DNA of 64,000 bases from contig NZ_QYUR01000008.1 in NCBI RefSeq assembly GCF_003596405.1, positions 186,001-250,000 on the forward strand, in the 5' to 3' direction. The first letter of the stretch is position 1. Every line of letters starts with the position of its first letter. This stretch comes from Pseudomonas cavernicola (GTDB lineage Bacteria; Pseudomonadota; Gammaproteobacteria; Pseudomonadales; Pseudomonadaceae). Below are positions 25,501-34,527 of the stretch, one piece after another. The notes under the pieces are model-generated. The model saw only the letters and a program-made list of their open reading frames with translations. It was not told where the DNA came from and did not search any database. Made by a program: the position numbers and the translations under genes.

Positions 25501-25804
25501 CTAACCCGATCTTTCATCCTGCATCGTCCGCGAAGCGATCACTCCCTGCACCATTAACAACGCTGGTTCCAGGCATTCCACGATCTGAGTGGCCACGAGT
25601 GTAGGGTGAATCTTTCCGCCACCGGGTACAAAAAAGTGGATCGCCAAATCGTCTGCGCAGTTTGCTCAACACGTTACTCACCGCCGGCTGGGTTACATTC
25701 AGCTTGCGCGCCGCGCGAGATACGCCCAATTCTCGATAGACGACCATGAAGGTCACGAGCGTATTCAGGTCAATGGTGCGGAACAGCCGCTCATCGAAGT
25801 TCAT
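25501..25804 (-). pseudogene. LysR N-terminal remnant with frameshift
   Basis: Starts MNFDERLFRTIDLNTLVTFM with a good helix-turn-helix (GVSRAARKLNVTQPAVSNVL, then SKLRRRFGDPLF). At DPLF an extra T in a run of six shifts the frame. The correct frame continues VPGGGKIHPTLVATQIVECL and meets TAG at 25501. Only about 100 codons exist of a 300-codon family, so it is both frameshifted and truncated. A helix-turn-helix peptide might still be made. Confidence 0.8.
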
Positions 25805-25817
25805 GACTGGAGTCCCC

Positions 25818-26100
25818 TCAGCTTTTCCCTGCGAAGCTACCGAAGCGAATACTCGCGACGCCGGCCCCCAGGGAACGCACCAGCTCGTCCAGTTCCACCG
25901 TTGAAAAGTGGCGGACCATCTCTTCCAGGCTGCTCCAGTAGCCGCTGAACACCCATAGCCGCGGCTGGCACATGCTCCGAGTGACCCCATAGGCCTGCCA
26001 ACCCGGTAGTTCCCGAAGGCGCGTGGCGAACTGCGCCAGACATTGCCTCCGTTCCCGGCCGGATGCTGATCTCCAGGGTACTCACGGCATTGATGGACAT
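25818..26100 (-). pseudogene. Antibiotic-biosynthesis-monooxygenase-like protein, frameshifted
   Basis: The start MSINAVSTLEISIRPGTEA is followed, after a one-base shift near 26043, by CLAQFATRLRELPGWQAYGV and later QPRLWVFSGYWSSLEEMVRH to a stop at 25818. The two halves together make a roughly 93-residue ABM-fold protein (small heme- or quinone-type monooxygenase superfamily). The ORF length (283 nt) is one base out of frame. It stands just upstream of the LysR remnant, in the same orientation. Confidence 0.65.
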
Positions 26101-26179
26101 GGCGATAACCTCATGGGACAGAGGCCGGTGGGAGCACTAGAGGGAGAATCCGATATAGCGCTGGTTGGCGTAGGTTGTC

Positions 26180-27775
26180 TCACGCTACCGTTCGCGCAGC
26201 CCGCACTTTCGCGTACCGCGAGAGTCCGATCTTGATGCCGACCAGCACGGGGGCCGCGATTACAAAAAGCAGGGCAACTGCGATGAACGCTGTGTCGAAG
26301 GCAATCACGGTGGACTGACCTGTCACTACCCGGTCTAGAAGGCTAGTCGCTGCTTGGCTGGCGGCCACTGGGTCCATTCCTTTCACCGTCAGCAGGGCTG
26401 TCGTGCTCGTCAGCCGTTCGATGACCGCGCCGCGCCCTCCGGTGACGCTAGTGCCGAGGACCACAACATTGGCGGCGAGATCATGGTCGATCAGAGTCTG
26501 GAGTGCTGCGACCCCCATGAGACCACCCAGCTGGCGCCCCGTATTGAAGAGGCCGATTCCGGAGGCGAGGTTTCGGCTGTTGAGGTTGCTGAAGGCGATC
26601 AGCGTGATCGACAGGAACAGAAAGCCAAGGCCCAGGCCGCGCAACAGGATCGCTGCCGTCATGTCGCCCGTGCCGCTTTCGCTGGTCGAACCGGACAGCA
26701 TCCACATCGCAGCCATGATCATCAGGATGCCAAAGGGCACTGTGGCGACCGGCGGAATGCGACGGACCTGCATGAGATAGGCAGCAATGAGGAGCGCGCC
26801 GATAAAAAACGCGCCACTCGGCAACAGGAGCTGGCCGGCATCGGTGGGTGTAAACGCGAGGACGGACAGGGCGAACGCCGGAATCAGGAACGCGCTCCCG
26901 AACAATGCGGCGCCGGCGACGAAACTGACGATAAAGGCGAAGGTAAAATCGCCCGATTTGAACAGGGTGAAGTCGAGCAGACCTTGGCCTTTGGCCAACA
27001 CTTGTTGGCCGAGAAATGCCAGCAGAGCGGCTGCGCCGATCACGGTCAGCCACAGGATGCGAGGCTCCTCGAACCAGTCCCATCGGCTGCCCTGGCTGAA
27101 GACGTAGGTGAAACAAAAAAGGGTGGCACAGATCAGCGCGAAGCCGATCCAATCAAACGGGCGGTGCCGGATCTTAGCGGGCATTGGGCCGTCTGCGATC
27201 AGCAGAAGTCCGGTAGCCGCCAAGGCAAGCGGAACAACGCTGAAGAAGATCCATGTCCAGGATTGGCTATCGATCAACCACCCTTGAAGGGCCGGAGCGA
27301 TCGTCGCGGGCGCGACGACGGAGCCCATGGCAAACAGGGCTTGAAGGATTGGCTGATGGGATCGCGGATAGGCGCGAAATATGATCGCCTGGCCCCCGAC
27401 CAGCAGGGTGCCGCCGGCGAAGCCCTGAATAATTCGAAGCGCAACCAGCAGGTCCAACCGAGCGGTGATGGCGGCAATGCCGCACGCCAGGCCCATGACC
27501 AGGGTTGAGCCGATGATCACATTCCGCGGATAGAAACGGTTCATCAGCCAAGGGGCGGTCATGAACCCGATCAGCTTGAGCGCGGTGTAGCCGATATCCA
27601 ACCAGGCAAACTCATCAGGCGTTGCATAGGTGTCGCCGATGATGTCGCCGCGTCCGAGCGACAGAACGGTGCTGGCGATCGCTTCCGTCAGCGTGGCAAG
27701 CACGATGCCCGCAATGAGCAGGACACTGGTCGTAACGCTGGCGTTGCTCGGCGTGGCGGTGGCAGCCGTTGTCAT
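26180..27775 (-). CDS. DHA2-family MFS efflux transporter (EmrB-like)
   Basis: 531 residues with about 14 transmembrane segments, the DHA2 drug:H+ antiporter layout. Segments visible include SVLLIAGIVLATLTEAIAST, LVALRIIQGFAGGTLLVGGQ (motif C-like region) and GVAALQTLIDH near the end. The TEAI motif in TM1 and the RIIQGFAGG stretch are as in EmrB-type pumps. The start overlaps the stop of the EmrA-like gene (ATGA), so the two form an inner-membrane/periplasmic pump pair. No outer-membrane channel gene is next to them. Substrate unknown. Confidence 0.92.
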   Translation of the reverse strand: MTTAATATPSNASVTTSVLLIAGIVLATLTEAIASTVLSLGRGDIIGDTYATPDEFAWLDIGYTALKLIGFMTAPWLMNRFYPRNVIIGSTLVMGLACGIAAITARLDLLVALRIIQGFAGGTLLVGGQAIIFRAYPRSHQPILQALFAMGSVVAPATIAPALQGWLIDSQSWTWIFFSVVPLALAATGLLLIADGPMPAKIRHRPFDWIGFALICATLFCFTYVFSQGSRWDWFEEPRILWLTVIGAAALLAFLGQQVLAKGQGLLDFTLFKSGDFTFAFIVSFVAGAALFGSAFLIPAFALSVLAFTPTDAGQLLLPSGAFFIGALLIAAYLMQVRRIPPVATVPFGILMIMAAMWMLSGSTSESGTGDMTAAILLRGLGLGFLFLSITLIAFSNLNSRNLASGIGLFNTGRQLGGLMGVAALQTLIDHDLAANVVVLGTSVTGGRGAVIERLTSTTALLTVKGMDPVAASQAATSLLDRVVTGQSTVIAFDTAFIAVALLFVIAAPVLVGIKIGLSRYAKVRAARTVA

Positions 27776-28869
27776 GAGCCGCTCCCTTCTGCAATCTCGA
27801 CACGCGCGGACAGGCCAGGCACGATGCGGCCCGGCAACGGGTTGTGGGCAAGCCGGATCTTTACCGGAACGCGCTGCACGACACGCACAAAGTTCCCGGT
27901 CGCGTTGTCTGTGGGGAGCAAGCTGAACGCCGACCCGCTACCCGGTGCAAAGCTGTCGACCACGCCTTCAAGTGCCCCGTTGGGGTAGCCGTCGACCGTG
28001 ATGCGCACGCGCTGACCGGGGCGGATATGTTCGAGCTGGGTTTCCTTGAAATTCGCCACGACCCACACATCATTGACCGGCACGATATCGAGCAAGGAAA
28101 CGCCCGGCGTAACGAAGCGGCCGATGCGGACCTGGCGGTTACCGATAACGCCATCAACAGGCGCGCGTACCACGGTGCTGTCGAGATCGATCCGGGCAAG
28201 ATCACGCGCGGCCTGCGCCTGCGTCACCGCAGCCACGGCAGCTTCTCGCTCGGCCACAAGGACGGCGATGTGTTGCTGTTGCGCCTCCACCGTTGCCGAT
28301 GCTGCCGATACCGTCGCCTCGGCTCTCGATCGTGCCGTGCCGGTTTCATCGACCAGGGCTTGGCTGACCGCGTTGCTGACAATAAGTTTGCGGCTGCGAT
28401 CGTGGGTCTTGGTCGCCAGATTCATCTCGGCCGCGGCCGAACGTCTCTGGGCCTGGGCCTGTCGAATCAGGGCACGCTGAAGCTGGGTCTCGGCATCGAC
28501 ATGGGTCAGGCGAGCCTGGGCAGCCTTGATATTGGCCTCGGCTTGCGCAAGCCGTGCGCGATAGTCCCGATCGTCGATCCGGAACAGTACGTCACCCGCC
28601 CGGACGGTTTGGTTGTCCTCGACCTCTACCGCAGTGACATAGCCGGCCACCTTGGCGGCGAGCGAGGTGACGTCGCCGCGGACATAAGCATTGTCGGTCG
28701 AGGTCGTGCCGCTCGAAAGCGCCATGGCCCATCCGGCAGCCACGACCGCCACGGCACCTGCGCACAGCAGCAAGCCGATCATCTTTCTCTTGTTCGGCCG
28801 CGCCACTACGACACCGGTCTCGGCGCTTGCGTCGGTGGCAATGACGGCCTTGTCCTCGAGCGAGTTCAT
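27772..28869 (-). CDS. HlyD/EmrA-like membrane fusion protein
   Basis: 365 residues. One N-terminal membrane anchor (IGLLLCAGAVAVVAAGWAMA, about 31-50), then the biotinyl-lipoyl half-motif VAGYVTAVEVEDNQTVRAGD, a long coiled coil rich in Ala, Gln and Arg (about 100-210), the second half-motif VRAPVDGVIGNRQVRIGRFV and a beta-barrel region. It bridges the EmrB-like pump to an outer-membrane exit channel. It is translated just before the pump (ATGA overlap). An 89-bp gap with a strong hairpin separates it from the cupin gene upstream. Confidence 0.92.
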   Translation of the reverse strand: MNSLEDKAVIATDASAETGVVVARPNKRKMIGLLLCAGAVAVVAAGWAMALSSGTTSTDNAYVRGDVTSLAAKVAGYVTAVEVEDNQTVRAGDVLFRIDDRDYRARLAQAEANIKAAQARLTHVDAETQLQRALIRQAQAQRRSAAAEMNLATKTHDRSRKLIVSNAVSQALVDETGTARSRAEATVSAASATVEAQQQHIAVLVAEREAAVAAVTQAQAARDLARIDLDSTVVRAPVDGVIGNRQVRIGRFVTPGVSLLDIVPVNDVWVVANFKETQLEHIRPGQRVRITVDGYPNGALEGVVDSFAPGSGSAFSLLPTDNATGNFVRVVQRVPVKIRLAHNPLPGRIVPGLSARVEIAEGSGS

Positions 28870-28900
28870 TTCTCATGTCCTGTGAAAGGCCAATGACCCC

Positions 28901-28933
28901 GACAGCCCCAGGCGGAAGCATCCTGGGGCTGTC
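28901..28933. terminator. Strong hairpin between cupin and efflux genes
   Basis: GACAGCCCCAGG (28901-28912) and CCTGGGGCTGTC (28922-28933) form a perfect 12-bp stem with a 9-nt loop. No T-run follows on the minus strand. It may terminate the cupin/reductase transcript or act as a processing site ahead of the pump genes. Confidence 0.5.
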
Positions 28934-28958
28934 GAGCGTCGATCAGCGCGTTGATCGG

Positions 28959-29372
28959 TTATTTATTGGCGGGCGTGACGAGTTCCTTTTCCTTGCTGTC
29001 AAGGACGAACACGGCCAGCAGGCGTGCAGGCTCCGTGTCACTGGCGTTCGCACTTACCGCGTGAAAGGAGCCAGGCTCTTCGAAGAAGTTTTCGCCGGCC
29101 TTGTAGACCTTTTCTGGCGAGCCGTTGACGCTGCTGCGCACCGCGCCCTCAAGGACCGTTGCATAGATGAAGGCCGACTTCGGATGCGTGTGGGACGGCG
29201 ACGAGGCGCCCGGCGCGTACTCGACCAGCACGCCTTTCATGCTCTTGCCGGGCACGTTCGGCAGGGGGTGATCGAATACGACCTTCACCTTGCCTGGAAT
29301 CGGGTCGCCGGCCGAAGCTGTGGCGATCGACAGCGCTGCGAAGGCAGCGGCCAAAAGAATTCGAGTAAACAT
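28959..29372 (-). CDS. Exported cupin-domain protein
   Basis: 137 residues with a signal peptide (MFTRILLAAAFAALSIATAS, cleavage near AGD). The cupin core includes SHTHPKSAFIYATVLEG (metal His pair) and the second motif PGSFHAVSANAS. It is small and periplasmic, and the reaction is unknown. It lies between the NmrA-like reductase gene (37 bp upstream) and the efflux pair on the same strand, so it is likely part of one operon. Confidence 0.85.
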   Translation of the reverse strand: MFTRILLAAAFAALSIATASAGDPIPGKVKVVFDHPLPNVPGKSMKGVLVEYAPGASSPSHTHPKSAFIYATVLEGAVRSSVNGSPEKVYKAGENFFEEPGSFHAVSANASDTEPARLLAVFVLDSKEKELVTPANK

Positions 29373-29409
29373 TGCAGTGCTCCTTTGAGTGTTGGTGTGG
29401 TGAAGCGCC

Positions 29410-30171
29410 TCAGCGCCCCGCCTGGGCCGTCGACTGGGCGAGCCAGTCCTCGAAGTGGATCGCGCCCAGGCGCGAATTCTTGCCGGGGGTCAGCGATTGA
29501 TCGTCGAGAACGTCGCCGAAGTAGCGCGCGTGCACGTCCGGCACGACCTTGCGCGTGTCGCGGGTTGCCCGCAGGAAGCGCCTGACCAGTTCATCCAGCG
29601 GCATGGCCTCGGGGCCGGCGACTTCGACCGTGCCATTGACCGGCGCTGCCAGCGTGACATCGGTGAGCGCCGCCGCCACATCGTCGGACGCTATCGGCTG
29701 GATCAGCGCCGGCGATAGGTGAATCTCCTCGCCGACTGTGGCCGACTGGGCAATGCCGCCGACAAACTCGAAGAACTGCGTGGCACGCAGGATGGTGTAA
29801 GGCATGCCGGACGCCTTGATGAGGTTTTCCTGCGCGACCTTCGCCCGGAAATAGCCGTTGTCGGGCAGCCGTTCGCTGCCGACGATCGACAGGGCAACGT
29901 GATGGCGAACGCCAGCGGCGGCTTCGGCCGCCAGCAGGTTACGACTCGAGGTTTCGAAGAACTCGAGGACGGCCTGGTCTTCCCACGACGGCGCGTTCGC
30001 CACGTCGACGACAACATGAGCACCATCCATCGCTTGGGCCAGGCCCTCGCGGGTGATGCTGTTCACGCCTGTGCTGGGGGCGGCTGCGAACGCGTCGTGG
30101 CCGCGCTCGCGCAGGTTCTTCACAAGTTTCGATCCGATGAGGCCGGTGCCTCCGATGACGACGATCTTCAT
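29410..30171 (-). CDS. NmrA-like NAD(P)-binding SDR-family protein
   Basis: 253 residues from the ATG at 30171, preceded by GGAGAG. MKIVVIGGTGLIGSKLVKNL carries the dinucleotide-binding GGTGLIGS, and the body resembles atypical (NmrA/isoflavone-reductase-type) short-chain dehydrogenases: VDVANAPSW, HVALSIVGSERLP, YTILRATQFFEFVGGI. The open frame to 30396 has no homology-like start. It is divergent from the winged-helix/TPR regulator across 260 bp and heads the reductase-cupin-efflux gene set, so the regulator probably controls it. Confidence 0.88.
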   Translation of the reverse strand: MKIVVIGGTGLIGSKLVKNLRERGHDAFAAAPSTGVNSITREGLAQAMDGAHVVVDVANAPSWEDQAVLEFFETSSRNLLAAEAAAGVRHHVALSIVGSERLPDNGYFRAKVAQENLIKASGMPYTILRATQFFEFVGGIAQSATVGEEIHLSPALIQPIASDDVAAALTDVTLAAPVNGTVEVAGPEAMPLDELVRRFLRATRDTRKVVPDVHARYFGDVLDDQSLTPGKNSRLGAIHFEDWLAQSTAQAGR

Positions 30172-30430
30172 GGGTTCTCTCCGCTTGTCGACGGCAACCA
30201 TTGCCGTCGATGTAGATCGAGAGTGCCTGCGCGCGTGAGGGAAGTCCTTGTGCCGGCCTTGGGTTTTCCTTCGGGCAAGCTTGGTTTTTCGTCCAAGGAC
30301 GTTGTTCGACTGGCATCCCTTGCCGCGGACGGTGCAGCCCGTTACGCGCTGCCGTATCATCGCTATCAGATACTGATCGCCAGTCGCCTCAGACACGGAG
30401 CCTAGGGCGCTCGGCCAGGGGATACTGACC

Positions 30431-32029
30431 TTGCAATTCGTGTTTGAAGACTACGTGCTCGACCAGGAGCGCCGGGAACTGACCTTGCGCGGGCAAGTCG
30501 TGAACGTCGGGCCGCAGGTCTTCGATCTGTTGCTGCAGCTGGTCACCAACCGCGATCACGTCGTCAGCAAGGACGATTTGCTCAAGGCGGTGTGGAGCGG
30601 CCGGATCGTCTCGGAATCGACCATCACCAGCCACATCAATGCGGTGCGCAAGGCCATCGGCGACACCGGCGAGGAGCAGCGCCTTGTTCGGACGGTCGCT
30701 CGCAAGGGTTACCGCTTCGTCGGCGAGATCAAGGCCGTCGAGATCGGTGAAGCGCAACAGCCCGACTGGCCAGGCATCGGCGAACGCACGCCCGTTGAGC
30801 CGAAGCAAACGCCTCCATCCGCGCTCGTCGTTCCGGACAAGCCCTCCATTACTGTCTTGCCCTTCCAGAACCTGAGCGGCGATCCGGAGCAGGAATATTT
30901 CGCCGACGGCGTGGTGGAGGACATCATCGCCGCCCTGTCGCGTATCCGCTGGCTGTTCGTCATCGCCCGCAATTCCAGCTTCACCTACAAGGGCCGGGCG
31001 GTGGACGTTAAGGAAGTCGGCCAGGAGCTCGGCGTGCGCTACGTGCTGGAAGGTAGCGTGCGCAAGTCCGGCAACAAGGTCCGCATCACCGGGCAGCTCA
31101 TCGACGCGACGACCGGCACGCACATCTGGGCGGAGCGCTTCGAAGGAATGCTCGACGACATCTTCGAGCTGCAGGATCAGATCGCCGAAAGCGTCGTCGG
31201 CGCCATCGCCCCGCAGCTCGAACGGGCGGAAATCGAGCGCGCCAAGCGCAAACCTACGGAAAGCCTCGACGCCTACGACTACTACCTGCGCGGCACGGCG
31301 AAACTACACAACGGCACTCACGAAGCCATCGACGAGGCGCTGTCGTTGTTCTACAAGGCCATCGAGCTCGATCCGGAGTTTGCTTCGGCCTATGGCATGG
31401 CCGCCTGGTGCCACTTCTGGCGCAAGTTGAATGGTTGGATGAGCGACCGAACGCGAGAGATCGCCGAAGGCGCTCGGCTTGCGCGTCTGGCGGTGGCGCT
31501 CGGCCGCGATGATGCGGTGGCGCTGACCCGCGGTGGACATGCATTGGGCCATCTTGCTGGCGATATCGATGGCGGCATAGCGCTGCTCGACAGGGCACGC
31601 CTGCTTAACCCTAACCTCGCCCCGGCCTGGTACCTGGGCGGCATCCTGCGCGCCCTGCGCGGTGAAACAGACGCCGCGATCGAAAACTTGACCCATGCCA
31701 TGCGCTTGAGTCCGCTGGATCCGGAAATGTTCAGGATGCAGGTGGGGATGGCGCTCGCGCACTTCTTCGCCGGGCGCTTTGATTGCGCTGCGGACTGGGC
31801 GGAAAAGGCGTTGGGGAACCTGCCCAGTTTTCTGCCTCCGGTTGCGCTGGTGGCGGCCAGTCATGCGCTCACCGGACGAATGGACAAAGCGAGGCAGTCG
31901 ATGCAGCACCTATACGATCTGGATCCATCTTTGCGCATCTCCAACCTGAAGGACTGGCTGCCAATCCAACGGCCTGAGGATCTCGCGCGGCTCGCGGATG
32001 GACTGCGGCTGGCGGGGTTGCCCGAGTGA
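30431..32029 (+). CDS. Winged-helix (OmpR/CadC-type) regulator with TPR domain
   Basis: 532 residues. Residues about 1-100 form an OmpR-type winged helix (LQLVTNRDHVVSKDDLLKAV, then HINAVRKAIGDTGEEQRLVR and RKGYRF). About 135-255 is a TolB/FlgO-like domain (SITVLPFQNLSGDPEQEYFA, RYVLEGSVRKSGNKVRITGQ). The C-terminal half holds TPR-like repeats (AIELDPEFASAYGMAAWCHF). The start is TTG at 30431, with AGGGGA upstream. There is no membrane span, so it is a cytoplasmic variant. This architecture is frequent in alphaproteobacteria, which suggests acquisition of the whole block. It is divergent from the NmrA-like gene. Confidence 0.85.
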   Translation: MQFVFEDYVLDQERRELTLRGQVVNVGPQVFDLLLQLVTNRDHVVSKDDLLKAVWSGRIVSESTITSHINAVRKAIGDTGEEQRLVRTVARKGYRFVGEIKAVEIGEAQQPDWPGIGERTPVEPKQTPPSALVVPDKPSITVLPFQNLSGDPEQEYFADGVVEDIIAALSRIRWLFVIARNSSFTYKGRAVDVKEVGQELGVRYVLEGSVRKSGNKVRITGQLIDATTGTHIWAERFEGMLDDIFELQDQIAESVVGAIAPQLERAEIERAKRKPTESLDAYDYYLRGTAKLHNGTHEAIDEALSLFYKAIELDPEFASAYGMAAWCHFWRKLNGWMSDRTREIAEGARLARLAVALGRDDAVALTRGGHALGHLAGDIDGGIALLDRARLLNPNLAPAWYLGGILRALRGETDAAIENLTHAMRLSPLDPEMFRMQVGMALAHFFAGRFDCAADWAEKALGNLPSFLPPVALVAASHALTGRMDKARQSMQHLYDLDPSLRISNLKDWLPIQRPEDLARLADGLRLAGLPE

Positions 32030-32185
32030 CCGCGCCACGATGGGGCCTCGACGAAGCGTTGACAGGGGGAAAACCAGCCAGAAGCAGACATGCCTGGAGT
32101 CGGCAACGCCGTTGATAAATGTTAATGAGCGCTCACTGGAGTCGAAGCATCATCTGCGCTTTCTGCCCCAACGAAGCGCATAACA

Positions 32186-33904
32186 ATGAACAACAACCGC
32201 CCTCAGACTGTTTACGATCTCCTTCTCGCCGCAGCACGGCCAGCTCCGCAAGTGACTGCTATCCGGTTCGTGGTAGACCTCGACGAAGTCGAGCTTTCGT
32301 ACAGCCAGACCTATGAGCAGCTGCTGAGCAAGCTACACAAGTCCGTTGACATGATGAGGAAGCTTTCAGGTAAGTCTCGCCCTGTAGTTTCGCTATTGCT
32401 GCCAAACATCCCTCAAGCCCAAGTCCTGCTCTGGGCAGCTGAGACTGCAGGTATCGCCAATCCCCTGAATCCGCTCCTGAACGATGAAGCCCTCTTCCAG
32501 TTGATGTCGAAGGCTCAGACGGATCTCGTATTCGCCCTCGGGCCTATGTATGGAAACGAGCTGTGGGAAAAAGCAATTAGGGTCTCCAGCCGGCTTCCAA
32601 ACAACCCGCTGTGCATCTCCGTTTTCAGCCCAGCAGGAGAGATGCACTACGACTCCGAGGTGCATCTCTACCAAAACGTTCACCTGGCGGGAGACGAAGC
32701 GCCCGCTCCGAGCGACATCGCCGCCTACTACCACACGGGTGGTACCACGGGCACGCCCAAGCTGGCTTGTCACACACACGCCAACCAGACTGCTGCCGCC
32801 CTTGCCGTGATGAAAAGCCTGCAGTTATCGGCGAAGGACATTGCCATCAACGGTCTGCCCATCTTTCATGTGGCAGGGGCCATCGTGAATAGCCTGGCGA
32901 TCCTTGGCGCGGGCGGACAGCTCGTTCTGCCTACCGTGGCAGGGTTCCGGAACCCCGAAGTGATTCGCCGGCATTGGCGCCTGATCCAGGATCTGGGCGT
33001 GACGATCAGTAGCGGGATTCCAACCTCGATGGCATCAATGCTCGACGTACCTCTGGAGGGCGCGGACATCAGCTCTTTACGTTTCCTCCTCTCTGGGGGC
33101 GCGCCGGTACCCATGAAACTTCACGAGCTGGCTCTGGAAAAAGCTGAGCGGCAGCTTTATCAGGCTTATGGCATGACCGAGTGCAGCGGCGTAATCGGGT
33201 TGCCGAATCTGGCGAAGACAGTGGTGTGGGGCAGCGTCGGCCATATCGCACCGCCCGTAGAGGTACGCATCGACTCGGGCGAGATCTGCATACGCAGCCC
33301 CATGGTTTTTCCAGGCTACCTCGGCCTTGACTCGCCCGTTACTCAAGACGGGTGGCTTAAGACCGGCGATCTCGGGTATGTGGACGAGTCCGGCAACCTC
33401 TTCATCACGGGACGGGCTAAAGACCTCATCATTCGCAGCGGGCATAACATCGACCCAGCCCTGATTGAGGGATGCTTGGAGCAACACCCTGCTGTAGGAA
33501 TGGCCGCTGCGGTGGGAATGCCAGACGAGTATGCGGGCGAACTGCCCGTTGCCTATGTGCAGCTACGTGCCGGGGCGGAGATCAGCAGCGAAGAGTTGCT
33601 GGCCTACGTCATGACGCATATCGCGGAGCGTCCAGCCTGCCCCAAGAAGGTCATCATCCTTGAGGCACTACCAGTCACTGCCGTTGGCAAGGTGTACAAG
33701 CCGAAGCTGCGTGAAGACATCACCGACCTTCTACTGGAGGAGTTGTTTACTCGGCGTATAGGGCCGATCGGCATCAAGAGCAGGCACACCGATAGCGGTC
33801 GGTTGGTCGTCGATCTCTGGGACATTCCGTTGAGCGAAGCTGAGTGGTGTCGCAATCAGCTCAAGCGGCTGAACCTTCAGTTGGAGAAGCTAGTGTTCCG
33901 ATGA
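32186..33904 (+). CDS. AMP-forming acyl-CoA synthetase/ligase (ANL superfamily)
   Basis: 572 residues. The P-loop-like TGGTTGTPK is at 184-192, followed by YQAYGMTECSG, DGWLKTGDLGYVDESGNLFI with TGRAKDLIIRSGHNI, and the C-terminal catalytic lysine in AVGKVYKPKLR. The enzyme should adenylate a carboxylic acid and transfer it to CoA. Acyl chain length cannot be told. The C-terminus is about 40 residues longer than usual and overlaps the convergent Crp/Fnr-type gene by 28 bp. No beta-oxidation genes lie next to it, so it stands alone in this block. Confidence 0.9.
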   Translation: MNNNRPQTVYDLLLAAARPAPQVTAIRFVVDLDEVELSYSQTYEQLLSKLHKSVDMMRKLSGKSRPVVSLLLPNIPQAQVLLWAAETAGIANPLNPLLNDEALFQLMSKAQTDLVFALGPMYGNELWEKAIRVSSRLPNNPLCISVFSPAGEMHYDSEVHLYQNVHLAGDEAPAPSDIAAYYHTGGTTGTPKLACHTHANQTAAALAVMKSLQLSAKDIAINGLPIFHVAGAIVNSLAILGAGGQLVLPTVAGFRNPEVIRRHWRLIQDLGVTISSGIPTSMASMLDVPLEGADISSLRFLLSGGAPVPMKLHELALEKAERQLYQAYGMTECSGVIGLPNLAKTVVWGSVGHIAPPVEVRIDSGEICIRSPMVFPGYLGLDSPVTQDGWLKTGDLGYVDESGNLFITGRAKDLIIRSGHNIDPALIEGCLEQHPAVGMAAAVGMPDEYAGELPVAYVQLRAGAEISSEELLAYVMTHIAERPACPKKVIILEALPVTAVGKVYKPKLREDITDLLLEELFTRRIGPIGIKSRHTDSGRLVVDLWDIPLSEAEWCRNQLKRLNLQLEKLVFR

Positions 33905-34491
33905 TTTGTCAAGGTGCCTTTGATCCTGGAAAGGGACGCCGGCTCCATTCCCAGGTAGCTGGCCAAGTGGTATTGCGGCACACGCCTGACCAGCCACTCC
34001 TGATGCTCCAATAGCCACAAATAGCGGGCCTCGCTGTCGCACGTCAGAAGCAGGGCCTCGCGTTCCTCGTTGCGAAGCATGATCTCCTGGATGTAGCGAT
34101 TAAGCAGCATCTGCAGCTGCGCATTCACTTCGAACCCTTCCTCGAAAATGCTCACCGGCAACGCTGCCAGGCAACACCGCTCCAACGCAGAAATGGTGTA
34201 GGAGCATGGCTGTCGCCGGAGAAATGAGCTGAGCGATCCTACCCACTGCCCTTCGTGGAAGAAGGCCTTATTCCACTCCTTCCCATTGGGCGACAGGTAG
34301 TAGTACCGCGCCATTCCTGAAAGGATGACGTAAAAGTGGGTGGGGATGTGCCCGGCCTTGATGATAACCTCGTCCTTTTCCATCTCATGGAATCTCGCCA
34401 GCTTCGCCAGATAACTGAGCAGCCCCTCGTCGGAGATACCTTGCAAACCGAGTTGCTGCTGAAGAGCCAGACGAGCGTTCTGGAGCTGCAT
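33877..34491 (-). CDS. Crp/Fnr-family cyclic-nucleotide-binding-domain regulator
   Basis: 204 residues. The N-terminal beta-barrel effector domain shows EVIIKAGHIPTHFYVILSGM followed by ARYYYLSPNGKEW; the C-terminal part ends with a compact winged helix (YHLASYLGMEPASLSRIKGT). There are no Fnr cysteines. It is convergent with the acyl-CoA ligase (28 bp overlap) and 36 bp after the DHA2 transporter on the same strand, so it may be co-transcribed with the transporter. Effector unknown. Confidence 0.85.
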   Translation of the reverse strand: MQLQNARLALQQQLGLQGISDEGLLSYLAKLARFHEMEKDEVIIKAGHIPTHFYVILSGMARYYYLSPNGKEWNKAFFHEGQWVGSLSSFLRRQPCSYTISALERCCLAALPVSIFEEGFEVNAQLQMLLNRYIQEIMLRNEEREALLLTCDSEARYLWLLEHQEWLVRRVPQYHLASYLGMEPASLSRIKGTLTNHRNTSFSN

Positions 34492-34527
34492 GCTTTTACC
34501 TTCGTGGCGTTGCTGGAAGAGGCTCTC

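Noticed and set aside
26354..27508. A 384-codon plus-strand frame rich in Gln, Asp and Arg.
   Set aside because: Shadow of the EmrB-like gene; composition is typical of antisense membrane-protein frames.
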